Part shown: positions 8,671 to 17,782 of the stretch, piece after piece
Numbering within the stretch: position 1 is the stretch's first letter
Layout: every line of letters starts with the position of its first letter
Assembly: GCA_963675935.2 (NCBI GenBank)
Contig: CAXXPV010000005.1
Span: 1 to 64,000 of the forward strand
Source: G963675935 sp963675935
Lineage (GTDB): Bacteria > Planctomycetota > Planctomycetia > Pirellulales > Thermoguttaceae
DNA length: 64,000 nt
Reading direction: 5' to 3'
The notes under the pieces: model-generated
Database searches by the model: none
Told to the model about the DNA's origin: nothing
Seen by the model: the letters and a program-made list of their open reading frames with translations, nothing else
Position numbers and translations under genes: made by a program

Positions 8671-8940
8671 TTACTTCCCCTTGAGCTTCTTCACGCGGGC
8701 CGACAGACGCGACTTGACCCGGGCGGCGGCATTGACGTGAATGACCTTCTTCGCGGCGGCCTTATCGACCTTTTTGGCGACCACGCGCAGTTGGGCGTCG
8801 GACTTTTCGACATCGCCGGCCTTGACCGTCGCGAGCAGCTTCTTGCACTCGGTATGGATCGATCGTTTGGCGGAGAGGTTCTTGGCGTGGAGAGCAATGC
8901 TCTGCTTCAGTCGTTTCTTGGCACTCTTGATATTCGGCAT
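8671..8940 (-). CDS. rpsT: Small ribosomal subunit protein bS20
   Basis: 89 residues, highly basic. It starts MPNIKSAKKRLKQSIALHAK and ends RLSARVKKLKGK, the standard bS20 pattern binding 16S rRNA. The start at 8940 is the family start; an upstream in-frame Met would overlap the TPR gene and add a non-family tail. Length is normal for the family. The preceding TPR gene ends 28 nt upstream on the same strand. Confidence 0.95.
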   Translation of the reverse strand: MPNIKSAKKRLKQSIALHAKNLSAKRSIHTECKKLLATVKAGDVEKSDAQLRVVAKKVDKAAAKKVIHVNAAARVKSRLSARVKKLKGK

Positions 8941-8968
8941 GGTCTCTGGAATTGGGGGTGTATTGGAA

Positions 8969-10426
8969 TCAGCTTTCGGTTTCCGGCCGGTTTTCCGCCT
9001 CGCCATCCTTGGGCGTGGGAGGCTTCGGTTGACCGGAATCAGGATTTTCGCGTAATTTAGCGATTTTGTCTAGTAGCTTCGAGACATCTTTGTAGGTGAA
9101 ATCGAGTCCGGCCAGATAAGACAGGTGTTTTTCGGCGTGGTCGAGGTTTCCCAAGGCCAGGGCCAGCCGGCCGGCCAAGTAAAACGCCCTCTTCCTGTTA
9201 TCGGCATCGCGGTCGGGAATTTCCTTGATGGCTTCTTCATAATGGCTCATGGCGAGCCGATATTGCTTGATTTGCTGAAAACACTCGCCGAGAACGAGCA
9301 TGCACATCCCCTTGCGGCGGGGGTCGTTCTTCGCGGTTTGCAGTTCACGGATCGCCTCGGCATACCGCTTCGTTTTCATGTACCGGTAGCCAAGCTCGTA
9401 TTTGAAGGTTAAATTGCCGGGGTATCGCTCGACGCGCGCCTTGTAAAACTCCATGTCTTTCTCGAAATACTCGACTTGGAGCTTTTTCTTCGCCTCGGGA
9501 TCCTTGATTTGCGAGATTTTCTGCCGCAAACGGCGCAACTGGCAGTCTTCCCATTTCTCACGAATGTCGACATCGCCGTCGGAAAGCTCGAACGCTTGGG
9601 CAAGCAAACCCTCGGCCTCTTTGTACCGATCCTCGCTGATGTAGTGCTGGGAAAGCTCCAAATAATTCGGGATATTATCCGGCTCGGCCTCGATTTTCCG
9701 CAGCAATCGCTGCTCGAGCGTCGCTTCTTCCAACTGCTGGGATTTCACCTTTTGCCTTCGGCCGGCATCGTCGTCGTCGTCGAACTTGCCAGACGACCGG
9801 GCCTTTTGCACCATCAGCGAAGCGACGGCCCGCTTGGCTTCATCGTCGTTGGGCAACGCCTCCTCGACGCGGTGCCAAAAGGTGACGGCCTTGTCGATCT
9901 GCCCCCGCTCGGCCATGGCGATGGCGAAGAGCTTGTTGCAGGTGGGGTCTTTCGGCGCGCCGGCCAGCGCCGACATCAGATAGCACACTTCGCAGTCGCG
10001 GTCGCCCAATTTATTGGCGGCCGTAGCCATGGCGTGAAGCGAGGCCGTGTCCCACGGATTGACGGCGAGCACCTTCACGCCCTGCTGGATGACCTCGTCC
10101 CATTGCCCCAGAGCGAGGGCTTTTTTCAGGGCGCTGCGGGCGCCGCGTTCCTTGAACTGGGCCAGCGGGCCGCCCTTGTGGTTGTTGCCGTACTTCTTCT
10201 GGAGGCATTCGAGATACGAACGCACGTAGTAGGCGTTGCCCAGATCGCCCAACACGCATTGGACGAGTAACTTGTTGGCAACATAGTCGAAGTCGTCGGG
10301 AGTCGTCGCGGTGGCGATCTTCTTGTTGGCAGCGTCAAAAACCATCTCCAGCCGCTTTCGCTTGGCGGGAGAAAGCGGCTCGCGGCCTGCCCTGGTCTCT
10401 TCCTGTGGACGTTCGTCGGATGCCAT
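8969..10426 (-). CDS. Tetratricopeptide repeat protein, planctomycete type
   Basis: 485 residues, no signal peptide or membrane segment. An N-terminal charged stretch (ASDERPQEETRAGREPLS) is followed by several TPR-like helical pairs, for example PNYLELSQHYISEDRYKEAE, FKYELGYRYMKTKRYAEAIR and YRLAMSHYEEAIKEIPDRDA. An acidic linker (DDDDDAGRR) falls near residue 215. The C-terminal tail is Pro/Glu rich. TPR domains bind partner proteins; the partner here is unknown. It is immediately upstream of rpsT in the same direction. Confidence 0.85.
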   Translation of the reverse strand: MASDERPQEETRAGREPLSPAKRKRLEMVFDAANKKIATATTPDDFDYVANKLLVQCVLGDLGNAYYVRSYLECLQKKYGNNHKGGPLAQFKERGARSALKKALALGQWDEVIQQGVKVLAVNPWDTASLHAMATAANKLGDRDCEVCYLMSALAGAPKDPTCNKLFAIAMAERGQIDKAVTFWHRVEEALPNDDEAKRAVASLMVQKARSSGKFDDDDDAGRRQKVKSQQLEEATLEQRLLRKIEAEPDNIPNYLELSQHYISEDRYKEAEGLLAQAFELSDGDVDIREKWEDCQLRRLRQKISQIKDPEAKKKLQVEYFEKDMEFYKARVERYPGNLTFKYELGYRYMKTKRYAEAIRELQTAKNDPRRKGMCMLVLGECFQQIKQYRLAMSHYEEAIKEIPDRDADNRKRAFYLAGRLALALGNLDHAEKHLSYLAGLDFTYKDVSKLLDKIAKLRENPDSGQPKPPTPKDGEAENRPETES

Positions 10427-10482
10427 AAATGTCGGTTCTCAACGGCCCGGCCGCTCGACGCGCCGAGCCAATCCATACTACT

Positions 10483-10671
10483 TTAGAGTTGCTTTTGCTC
10501 CCTCAGCGTTGTCCAACTAACATAGCCTAAAATCAGGGAACACACGACGCTGCCGATGTCCATCGCAAGACTGCCGCGGCGGAAGGGGAATCCTACGGCC
10601 AGATCGAGCCCAAACACCAACAACAAGAGTACGGCCACGACGGTTCCCACGAGGCAGAGCGCTTTTGGCAT
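10483..10671 (-). CDS. Small two-helix membrane protein
   Basis: 62 residues with two hydrophobic segments: ALCLVGTVVAVLLLLVFGLD near the N-terminus and SVVCSLILGYVSW near the C-terminus, ending in a charged REQKQL tail. It looks like the small planctomycete inner-membrane proteins that begin MPKALC. Function unknown. A stand-alone gene between the TPR and DUF1080 genes, same strand as both. Confidence 0.6.
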   Translation of the reverse strand: MPKALCLVGTVVAVLLLLVFGLDLAVGFPFRRGSLAMDIGSVVCSLILGYVSWTTLREQKQL

Positions 10672-10903
10672 GGTAATTTACGCGGCTTGAATGACGATAA
10701 AACGCGAACTAGCTCCCTGCGAGGCAAATATATCCCCGCCGGCAATCTTTCACCTATTTTCCAGTATAATCACTCCCCGGCCGGTTCACCACTGTACTCC
10801 CTGGGGATTTTCGACGCCGTTGCTTCATCGAGAGAGGCAAACCATTTTCCAGCATCAGGGGGGGGGATAAAAAACATCGCCCCGGATGCGCCGTTTTGAA
10901 GAC
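10672..10903. other. Intergenic region, no gene seen
   Basis: 232 bp between the small membrane protein and the DUF1080 gene. It contains a run of eight G residues near 10858 but no open frame or palindrome that I can support. Confidence 0.5.
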
Positions 10904-11668
10904 TTATTTCGGCAAGGAGCGAACCCGAATGTTGCGCACGGCCCCCTTGGTCGCCCAGGTGGAGATGCCAAGCGGCCGGCAAAGATCGACCTCGCTGCGG
11001 ATGCCGAACTTGTGATCCTTCCTCGGCTGATTGACCACCTGCTCGTCGTCGATCCAGGCCTCAATCGCCGTGGGAGTCACGCGGATTCGCACGCGATACC
11101 ACTGATTTTCCTTGAAACTCATAATTTTCGTGGTCGCGTTTTCCGAAGCGTCGTGGAAATCGACGTTCGACAGGCCGACCACCCCGCCGCCCCAACCGCC
11201 GACGACCAGCGAGCAGGGATCGTCGCCGACCGGAAACGTCGTGGTGCAGAAGAAGTCGGAGCCGCCGAGCCGCCGACCTTCCAGCTCAAGCTCGAAATTG
11301 TCGCGCACGACCTCGCCTACCCAGGTGACGCCGGTCATATTGCTGCCCATTTCCATGACAATGGCGTCATCCTCGACCGAAACCTTACCCTCGCCGCCAA
11401 ACACTGGCACTTTCCAGCCGGCGAGGGTTTTGCCGTCGAAGAGGTTTTTCCACGCCGCAGCCGGCGACTTGCTTGCCGCTTCCTTCACAACAGGCGTTGC
11501 CGGTAGTGCTGCGTTTTCTGCTTTTGTAGGAGGCGGCTCCCGTCGCCGATCTTCGGTTGTTTTAGCGGACGGCTGTTCTCCGCGTTGGCAGCCCTGCTGG
11601 CCGACGAAGACCGCGCCGGCGGCCAGCAGCGTCAAACCGAGCGACATCCAAGGGCGGGCACAGTTCAT
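10904..11668 (-). CDS. DUF1080 (3-keto-disaccharide hydrolase-like) secreted protein
   Basis: 254 residues. An N-terminal hydrophobic signal (WMSLGLTLLAAGAVFVG then QQGC) could be an export signal or a poor lipobox, followed by a low-complexity charged linker. The DUF1080 domain starts at WKNLFDGKTLAGWKVP and continues through GSNMTGVTWVGEV, NFELELEGRRLGGSDFF, the jelly-roll motif VVGGWGGGVVGLSN and NQWYRVRIRV. The family is concanavalin-like and abundant in Planctomycetes, with activity on modified disaccharides in some members; substrate here unknown. Confidence 0.85.
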   Translation of the reverse strand: MNCARPWMSLGLTLLAAGAVFVGQQGCQRGEQPSAKTTEDRRREPPPTKAENAALPATPVVKEAASKSPAAAWKNLFDGKTLAGWKVPVFGGEGKVSVEDDAIVMEMGSNMTGVTWVGEVVRDNFELELEGRRLGGSDFFCTTTFPVGDDPCSLVVGGWGGGVVGLSNVDFHDASENATTKIMSFKENQWYRVRIRVTPTAIEAWIDDEQVVNQPRKDHKFGIRSEVDLCRPLGISTWATKGAVRNIRVRSLPK

Positions 11669-11828
11669 GGCCTCGACTCCAATCTTCCATCTTCACGGAA
11701 ACTAATCCGGCCGGTTGGTGGCAGTATAAACAGTGGTCAGCCGAGGGGCAATCCCCAAGGGATTCCGTCGGCAAACCCTTTGGACTATAATCCATTGCAA
11801 TACCCAAAATTATCGAGGAGTTGCCGCC

Positions 11829-12179
11829 GTGACCGAGCCAATCGTCTCTTCTTCGCCGCCTGTTGCCGTCCGCCGCGATGTTTCGTTGGCGGAATTTCAA
11901 CAGTTGATCCGCAAAATGTACATTGAGAAGGACGTTGCCCGCGGCATCGACGGCACCTTCATGTGGCTGATGGAAGAGGTCGGCGAGTTGGCCTCCGCGC
12001 TGCGCAGCGGAACGCACGAGGAGCGAACCCTCGAATTCGCCGACGTGCTGGCCTGGTTGGCTACGATTGCCAACGTGGCCGGCGTCGATCTGACCGAAGC
12101 GGTCATGCGGAAGTACGGCTCCGGCTGTCCCGGCTGCGGGCAGTTTATTTGCACGTGTTCCGATGCGGAAAAGCCATGA
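11829..12179 (+). CDS. MazG-like nucleotide pyrophosphohydrolase
   Basis: 116 residues. The start is GTG 11829, chosen because GAGGAG sits at 11815-11820, 8 nt upstream; longer in-frame extensions upstream are not family-like. The all-alpha NTP-PPase core shows SLAEFQQLIRKMYIEKD, FMWLMEEVGELASALR (the EExxE metal motif) and LEFADVLAWLATIANVAG (ExxD). The C-terminal tail CPGCGQFICTC could bind zinc. The enzyme would hydrolyse non-canonical or excess NTPs to NMP and PPi. Its stop overlaps the next start as ATGA, so it is translationally coupled to the large membrane protein. Confidence 0.85.
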   Translation: MTEPIVSSSPPVAVRRDVSLAEFQQLIRKMYIEKDVARGIDGTFMWLMEEVGELASALRSGTHEERTLEFADVLAWLATIANVAGVDLTEAVMRKYGSGCPGCGQFICTCSDAEKP

Positions 12180-14518
12180 GCATGGATGCAAATCGCCTAT
12201 TGTCTTCCGGTTCCCACGCTCTGCGCGGGAACCCACCTGTCGCGACACTCCGTGTCGCCACGTTTGACACGGAGCATCGCAACCGTGCATTCCCACGCGG
12301 AGCGTGGGAACGAGGAAAGCGAGGGGGATATGTCATTTTTGTCCTCGCGGCAATGCTGCTGCCCTCGCTCGCGTCGGCGCAGGATCAAAAATCGCCCGAA
12401 ATCGTCGGCGTTCGGGTCGGCATCGACAATCGCTACAAAGCCGGACTCTGGACGCAGGTGGAAGTGACGCTCCGTGGCGGCGGCGATTCCTCGTCCGGCG
12501 AAGTGTCGGTCCTCGTTCCCGACGGCGACGGCGTGCCCGGCCGGGTTTCCACGCCCCCGACGCAGCCTTGCCAATTGTCGCCTAGCCGCGAAACGACCGT
12601 TCGCCTCATTACCCGCTTCGGACAGGTTCATGGCGAACTGAAGGCCCAGTTTCGTGTTGACGGCCGCGTCATCGCAAGCCGGACTTTTGACACGGCGACG
12701 CAGGCCGACGCCGAACATTTCTTGCCCGCTATCGAAAACCAAAAACTCGTGGTCGTCGTGGGCGGTTCTTCGTTGGGCATGGAAGACACGGGCAAGCTCG
12801 CCGGCCTCGATCCCGAGCATCGGCCCGTCGCCGCTTGCATCGACGACATCGAGCGGCTGCCGACGCAATGCTGCGGCTACGAGGGCGTCGATGCCGTGGT
12901 GCTATCGACCAGCCGCCCGGAGATTTATCGCAAACTCGCGGCCGACAGTTCGCGGATGCAAGCGATTGACCAATGGGTGCGGCTCGGCGGGCGGCTCGTG
13001 TTGTGCGCGGGCTCGCGGGCCGAGGAAATTCTCGCCCAAAATTCGCCCTTGCGGCAGTTTGCTCCAGGCCGGCTCGTCCGAATGCAGCCATTGAAAAATA
13101 CTGAAGCGATCGAAACGTATTGCGGCAGCCGTCACGCGGCAGTTCCAACCGGCGGCATAAGAATTTCGTTGCGCGTGCCCCGGCTGGCCGGCGTTCAGGG
13201 CACGGTCGAGGCCGCCGAGGCCGATCTTCCTCTGATCGTTCGCACGGCTCGCGGTTTTGGACAGGTGATTTTCGTCGCCGCCGACCTCGATCAGGCGCCG
13301 TTCGACAGGTGGACGGATCGACCGCTGCTGATGGCCCGTCTGCTCGACATGCCCACGACTCGCGCGGAGGCGTCGAACGAAAGCACGGCCATGATGCACT
13401 ACGGCTACAACGATCTCGCCGGCCAGTTGCGCAGCGCGTTGGACAGTTTCGCCGGCGTCCAGCTTATTCCGTTCTGGCTCGTGGCCGGATTGATTGTCGT
13501 CTATATTCTTTTGATCGGACCGGGCGACTATTTCTTCCTCCGCAAAATCGTCGGCCGGATGACATGGACCTGGGTAACCTTTCCGGCCATCGTTATTGTG
13601 GTGTGCGTCGCGGCCTACGTACTTGCCCACCGTCTCAAGGGCGATCAGCTCCGCGTGAACCAGATCGACCTGGTCGATGTGGACGCGGCGTCGGGCCAGA
13701 TGCGCGGCGCGACGTGGCTGGACGTTTTCAGTCCGCGGATGGAGTCGTTCAATTTCGCGGTCGAGCCCAAAAAGCCCGACGGCGCGGCGTTGCCCGGCGC
13801 AAAGGTTTGGACGGCCTGGCTCGGCCTGCCCGGCAACGCATTGGGCGGCATGAACCAGCGCGGCGCCGGCCCACTGCTTTGGAACGAAGAGTTTCGATAC
13901 GCCGAAAATCTCGACGCCTTGTACGGCATGCCGATTCAGGTGTGGGCGACCAAGAGCCTGACGGCTCGATGGACGGCGCCCGGCGCGGCGTGCCCCGCCG
14001 CCGAACTGGCCGAATCGGACGAATTGCTCTCCGGTTCGATCACGAACACGCTTCCGTTCTCGCTTCGCGGTTGCATCGTGGCCTACGGCCGCTCGGCCTA
14101 CGATCTGGGCTCGCTTGAACCCGGCCAGGTGGCCCGGCTCGCGCCGACGACTAAGCGGAGCGAACTGAAAACGCTATTGACCGGCTACCGGGCCGTTTTT
14201 ACCGAGGGCGACAAGTCTCGGCAAGAGGCCACGCCCTACGACCAGTCGAGCACCGATCTGGCCGGCATCCTGCGGACGATGATGTTTTACTCCGCGGCCG
14301 GCGGCCGACGCTACGCCGGCCTATGGAACGACTACCAGAGTTTTGTCGATCTGAGCGATCTGTTGAAAGCCGATCGCGCGATCCTCATCGCCCAGAAACC
14401 GGTCGCCTCCGGCCCCGGTTCGCACGGCGCGGAGTTGTTGAGAGACGGTCGCTCGCTGGCCGGCTCGCAAGACCGGCATGAGACGATGTATCGGTTCGTT
14501 TTTCCCGTGAAGAAATAG
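12176..14518 (+). CDS. Large exported membrane-anchored protein, unknown function
   Basis: 780 residues from ATG 12176, which overlaps the MazG stop. The first 50 or so residues are encoded by a palindromic repeat (12209-12314). After them comes a signal-like stretch GGYVIFVLAAMLLPSLASA with an A-x-A cleavage site, then a long extracytoplasmic part, two membrane segments (PFWLVAGLIVVYILLIGPGD and WVTFPAIVIVVCVAAYVLA, about residues 435-490) and a C-terminal domain. Similar proteins accompany ABC-2-type ATPases in planctomycetes, and the ABC ATPase gene follows after 9 nt. The true functional start could be displaced by the repeat; no better start with a ribosome site exists before the signal. 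Confidence 0.7.
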   Translation: MSMDANRLLSSGSHALRGNPPVATLRVATFDTEHRNRAFPRGAWERGKRGGYVIFVLAAMLLPSLASAQDQKSPEIVGVRVGIDNRYKAGLWTQVEVTLRGGGDSSSGEVSVLVPDGDGVPGRVSTPPTQPCQLSPSRETTVRLITRFGQVHGELKAQFRVDGRVIASRTFDTATQADAEHFLPAIENQKLVVVVGGSSLGMEDTGKLAGLDPEHRPVAACIDDIERLPTQCCGYEGVDAVVLSTSRPEIYRKLAADSSRMQAIDQWVRLGGRLVLCAGSRAEEILAQNSPLRQFAPGRLVRMQPLKNTEAIETYCGSRHAAVPTGGIRISLRVPRLAGVQGTVEAAEADLPLIVRTARGFGQVIFVAADLDQAPFDRWTDRPLLMARLLDMPTTRAEASNESTAMMHYGYNDLAGQLRSALDSFAGVQLIPFWLVAGLIVVYILLIGPGDYFFLRKIVGRMTWTWVTFPAIVIVVCVAAYVLAHRLKGDQLRVNQIDLVDVDAASGQMRGATWLDVFSPRMESFNFAVEPKKPDGAALPGAKVWTAWLGLPGNALGGMNQRGAGPLLWNEEFRYAENLDALYGMPIQVWATKSLTARWTAPGAACPAAELAESDELLSGSITNTLPFSLRGCIVAYGRSAYDLGSLEPGQVARLAPTTKRSELKTLLTGYRAVFTEGDKSRQEATPYDQSSTDLAGILRTMMFYSAAGGRRYAGLWNDYQSFVDLSDLLKADRAILIAQKPVASGPGSHGAELLRDGRSLAGSQDRHETMYRFVFPVKK
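12209..12314. repeat. CCCACGCTCCGCGTGGG-type composite palindrome, in coding frame
   Basis: Outer half-palindromes at about 12209-12235 and 12287-12314 each read close to CCCACGCNNCGCGNGGG and enclose a spacer with its own GACACGGAG inversion. The same element occurs at 23251-23355. Both copies lie inside the first 50 codons of a gene, between start codon and signal peptide, and keep the frame open. Confidence 0.8.
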
Positions 14519-14527
14519 CCGCTAGTC

Positions 14528-15454
14528 ATGATAAAAACCCAAGACCTCACGAAAGTCTACGGCGAACTGCACGCCATCGATAACCTCAACCTCGATCTGG
14601 CCGAGGGCGATTTGTTCGGCTTCATCGGTCCGAACGGCTCGGGCAAGACGACGACGATGCGCATTCTGGCCACGCTCTTGCAGCCCACCTGGGGCGAGGC
14701 GAGCGTCTGCGGCCACTCGATCTACACGAATCCGAAAGAGATTCGCCGCCTGATCGGCTACATGCCCGACTTCTTCGGCGTCTACGACGACATGAAGGTG
14801 ATCGAGTATCTCGAGTTTTTCGCCGCGGCCTACCGCATCAAGGGCCATGCCCGGCGAAAAATTTGCGACGACGTTTTGGAACTTGTCGATCTGGGCTACA
14901 AGCGCGATGCGTTCGTGACGAGTCTTTCACGCGGCATGACCCAGCGGCTCGGCCTGGCCCGCGTGCTGCTGCACGACCCCAAGGTTTTGTTGTTGGACGA
15001 GCCGGCCAGCGGTCTCGATCCCCGGGCGAGGATCGAAATCCGCGGGCTGCTCAAGCAGCTCGGCAAGATGGGCAAAACCATCATGGTTTCCAGCCACATC
15101 TTGCCGGAATTGGCCGACATCTGCAACAAGGTCGGCATTATCGAGCGTGGCGTGATCCAGTTCAACGGCGCCGTTTCGGACCTGATGAAATTGATTCGCC
15201 GGCAGACGCTTTTGAACGTTGCGGTGGTGGGCAATCTCGAGCCGGCCGCGCGGCTCTTGGAGCAAAGCTCTCTGGTCGAGAAGGTCGAGCTTCGCGGCGC
15301 CCACATCGCGGTGACGCTGGCCGAGAACGTAACCGACTACAGCGACTTGCCGACCGCGCTCATCGACGCCGGCTTCAAGCTGACGCTGTTCCGCGAGGAA
15401 GAATTGAACCTCGAAACGGCGTTCATGGCGTTGACGAAAGGGATTACGGCATAG
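14528..15454 (+). CDS. ABC transporter ATP-binding protein (ABC-2 type)
   Basis: 308 residues. Walker A GPNGSGKTTT (about residue 35), Q-loop region IGYMPDFFGVYDDM, signature LSRGMTQRLGLARVL, Walker B VLLLDEPASGLDPRAR and H-loop SSHILPEL. A C-terminal extension with beta-rich sequence (residues 220-308) matches the CcmA/DUF4162-like group that energises ABC-2 exporters. The signature has R in place of the second G of LSGG, a common variant. No permease gene follows, so the membrane partner is either the preceding large protein or encoded elsewhere. Confidence 0.92.
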   Translation: MIKTQDLTKVYGELHAIDNLNLDLAEGDLFGFIGPNGSGKTTTMRILATLLQPTWGEASVCGHSIYTNPKEIRRLIGYMPDFFGVYDDMKVIEYLEFFAAAYRIKGHARRKICDDVLELVDLGYKRDAFVTSLSRGMTQRLGLARVLLHDPKVLLLDEPASGLDPRARIEIRGLLKQLGKMGKTIMVSSHILPELADICNKVGIIERGVIQFNGAVSDLMKLIRRQTLLNVAVVGNLEPAARLLEQSSLVEKVELRGAHIAVTLAENVTDYSDLPTALIDAGFKLTLFREEELNLETAFMALTKGITA

Positions 15455-15471
15455 GGGCTGGGGGCTAGAAA

Positions 15472-15500
15472 AATAGCCGGGGGCCAACGGCCCGCGGTGG
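15472..15500. repeat. AATAGCCGGGGG-family palindrome, left of the NPYRSP gene
   Basis: The sequence AATAGCCGGGGGCCAACGGC and following CCGCGG is internally palindromic. An inverted copy lies at 16001-16029, so the two bracket the small membrane gene 15532-15951 in mirror orientation. Confidence 0.8.
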
Positions 15501-15531
15501 AGTGTGTTGTGCTTTCCCTTTTGTTGCGTTT

Positions 15532-15951
15532 TCAGCGGAGCAGTTGAAACACCGCAACAGCGCCACCGAAGATCGCAACGCCCATCAACGCGGTGATGCT
15601 GCCCCGCCGCCACCGGCCAAGCCACAGATTTCGTCCGGCATAACAGAAGAGACATCCCAACGGAATTGCTACGGGAATCGCCACGAGACTGCCAAACAAA
15701 ACAGGCGGTAAATCGCCGCGATTCCAACTGGCGGCGAGTCGATCCCCGACAAATACCGCCAGCCACAGAAGCATACTCAAGCACAATAACGGCGAAACGA
15801 TCATGCTGCCGCCGTAAAGATACAGCAGCGCAACCGGAATGACACGCCAACGAAATCGACGCGGCGGCGATTGCCAAACAATCGGCTCAATCGCCCTGCC
15901 ATTCGCCATCGGCGAGCGATACGGATTGGCGTCGATGGGGTCGGTTGTCAT
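15532..15951 (-). CDS. NPYRSP-type small integral membrane protein
   Basis: 139 residues. The N-terminus carries the planctomycete hallmark DANPYRSPMA followed by three hydrophobic segments (VIPVALLYLYGGSMIVSPLL with LCLSMLLWLAVFVGD; VLFGSLVAIPVAIPLGCLFC; ALMGVAIFGGAVAVFQLL). Function unknown. The gene is flanked on both sides by inverted AATAGCCGGGGG repeats, and the left one begins 32 nt from the stop codon. Confidence 0.75.
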   Translation of the reverse strand: MTTDPIDANPYRSPMANGRAIEPIVWQSPPRRFRWRVIPVALLYLYGGSMIVSPLLCLSMLLWLAVFVGDRLAASWNRGDLPPVLFGSLVAIPVAIPLGCLFCYAGRNLWLGRWRRGSITALMGVAIFGGAVAVFQLLR

Positions 15952-16000
15952 CGTGATAGTCCGTTGGGTTGCGCGAAGGATGCGAGCAAAACGGCCATCG

Positions 16001-16029
16001 CACCGCGGGCCGTTGGCCCCCGGCTATTT
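16001..16029. repeat. AATAGCCGGGGG-family palindrome, inverted partner
   Basis: Inverse orientation of the copy at 15472-15500 (reads CACCGCGGGCCGTTGGCCCC then CGGCTATT). It lies between the NPYRSP gene start and the end of pgi. Confidence 0.8.
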
Positions 16030-16074
16030 TTCGCTCTCGCCCCGCGACCAATGGTCGCGGCTTTACACACAACA

Positions 16075-17484
16075 CTATTTTCCCCGCAAAATCGCGTTCA
16101 TGTTCTTCTTATACCCCTCGACGCCCGGCTGGCCGTAGGGATTGATGCCCACCAGTCGGCCCTCGACCACCGTGGCCAACATCATCATCTGGAAGAACTG
16201 GCCCAACGAGCCTTCGTCGAGCCGGGGAAGCCGAATCGTCGCCGTGCGGCGATAGTCCTCGGCATACGCCTGATTCGTGCCCGCGTAGGCCGCACGCAAA
16301 ATATCCGGCAGCGTTTTGCCGGAAAGCACGTTCAGCTTGTCCTGGTCGAAATCCGACGGCTCGATCGCCACCGGCTCGCGATGCACGTGATCGACAATCA
16401 AATTCGTGATGAGCTTGTCGCGGCGGCCTTCCTGATGCTGCTGGCCGCGCGAGTGCAAATCGCGGGTGTTGACGACCGTCAGCGGCGTCGCGCCCTGGCC
16501 ATTCTTGCCGAGGCTTTCCGCCAAAAGCTGGTCGTACCACAGCCCGACGGCTTCGAGGCCCTTGCCCCAGGTCGAAAGCACACGGATCGTTTCGCAATGC
16601 TTCGTTTCCATCAATCGCGTCATGGCGACGTAGGCCAGCACGGGATTTTCAAGCGGCGGCGCGGTGCGGAACCGCTCGTTCATCGCCGCGGCGCCTTCGA
16701 GCAGATGTTGCACGTCGAGGCCCATCACGGCCGCCGGCAGCAGCCCGACCGCGCTTAAGATCGAAAACCTTCCGCCCACTCCGTCGGGCACGGGGAAAAT
16801 GTCCTTGCAGCCCAGGGCGTTGGCCAGATCGCGCAGCCGGCCCGTCTGGCCGGCGACGGGGATCACCCGGCGGCGGACCTTTTCCATGTCGCCGCGGCAA
16901 GCCTCGCGCAGGGCATTGAGAAACAGCCGGAACGCGACGGCGGTTTCCAGCGTGCCGCCGCTCTTGCTGATGACGATGATGCCCCAGTCGTCGCTGCCTT
17001 CGACCAGATCCAACAGACCCTGCACCGAGTCGTTGTCGGCATTGTTGCCCTCGAAATATATCCGAGGGCGCCCGCCGCGCCGCTGCCGCGAAATTTCGTT
17101 GTGATACGGATGGCAGCAGGCCTCGAACAACGCCCGGGCGCCCATGTACGACCCGCCGATGCCCAGCACAATCACCCGATCGACTTCTTTGGCCAGCCGG
17201 TCGCCTGCCGCGGTGATCTGGTCCAAAATCGCCCGGTCTTCGCCCAAAAGCCGCTCGGGCAATGCGACGAAACCGGCGTCGAGCGGTTTCAATTCCTCGG
17301 GCACGGGCAGCCCTCGCTCGTAGGTCGCCAGGTTTTCCATCACCTCACGACGCGCCCCTTCCAGCCGCGGGGCAATCCACTTCAAGTCGGCCTCGGTCAG
17401 GCCCGTTTGTCGGGCGAACGCCGTGGCATCTTTCGGGGCGATCAGGCCGGAATAGTCATACGCGATTGTGGCGAGAGGTTTCAT
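16075..17484 (-). CDS. pgi: Glucose-6-phosphate isomerase
   Basis: 469-residue enzyme interconverting glucose 6-phosphate and fructose 6-phosphate in the cytoplasm. Visible are VLGIGGSYMGARALFEA (SIS-domain entry), VISKSGGTLETAVAF, the catalytic-region sequence GLEAVGLWYDQLLAESLGKN, the histidine-containing DLHSRGQQHQEGRRDK and C-terminal QPGVEGYKKNM with its catalytic Lys. The length fits the short bacterial PGI class. Divergent from apgM, which lies 299 bp away, with a GTTTAGCCGGCG palindrome in between. Confidence 0.95.
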   Translation of the reverse strand: MKPLATIAYDYSGLIAPKDATAFARQTGLTEADLKWIAPRLEGARREVMENLATYERGLPVPEELKPLDAGFVALPERLLGEDRAILDQITAAGDRLAKEVDRVIVLGIGGSYMGARALFEACCHPYHNEISRQRRGGRPRIYFEGNNADNDSVQGLLDLVEGSDDWGIIVISKSGGTLETAVAFRLFLNALREACRGDMEKVRRRVIPVAGQTGRLRDLANALGCKDIFPVPDGVGGRFSILSAVGLLPAAVMGLDVQHLLEGAAAMNERFRTAPPLENPVLAYVAMTRLMETKHCETIRVLSTWGKGLEAVGLWYDQLLAESLGKNGQGATPLTVVNTRDLHSRGQQHQEGRRDKLITNLIVDHVHREPVAIEPSDFDQDKLNVLSGKTLPDILRAAYAGTNQAYAEDYRRTATIRLPRLDEGSLGQFFQMMMLATVVEGRLVGINPYGQPGVEGYKKNMNAILRGK

Positions 17485-17551
17485 AATTGTTTGTCAGTTG
17501 TCCGTGGTCAGTATGTTTTTTGAGTTTCAGAAAAGTTGTATCGCAGTACCC

Positions 17552-17629
17552 GTTTAGCCGGCGAACTTATTCGCCGCGTTTTTTGCGAAATCGTCCAACA
17601 CACGCGGCGAATAAGTCCGCCGGCTAAAC
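17552..17629. repeat. GTTTAGCCGGCG palindrome, copy 2
   Basis: Same arms as the copy at 7372. It sits in the divergent promoter region of pgi and apgM. It is preceded by CAGAAAAGTTGTATCGCAGT, and a comparable leader (CAGAAAAGTATTGCAATGCC) precedes the copy at 56220, so the repeat unit is longer than the palindrome itself. Confidence 0.85.
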
Positions 17630-17782
17630 GGCGCACACCGACAATAATTCATAGCACCCGATAGCCGCGCCCGTGCGACGATTTCAACGAAAGAGGCATC
17701 CCCCCCTTTCGCCTTCCCCCTTCCTTTGCTACTGTGTGAATTATTCTATCGACCCGACCAAGAAAATAAAGGAGTCCTCATA

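Noticed and set aside
13120..14118. 332-codon frame overlapping the exported membrane protein
   Set aside because: Same strand but out of phase with a protein having clear membrane segments; Arg-rich shadow.
16649..16900. Extra small gene within pgi
   Set aside because: Out-of-phase frame on the same strand as pgi, Arg/Pro rich, with no start signal.
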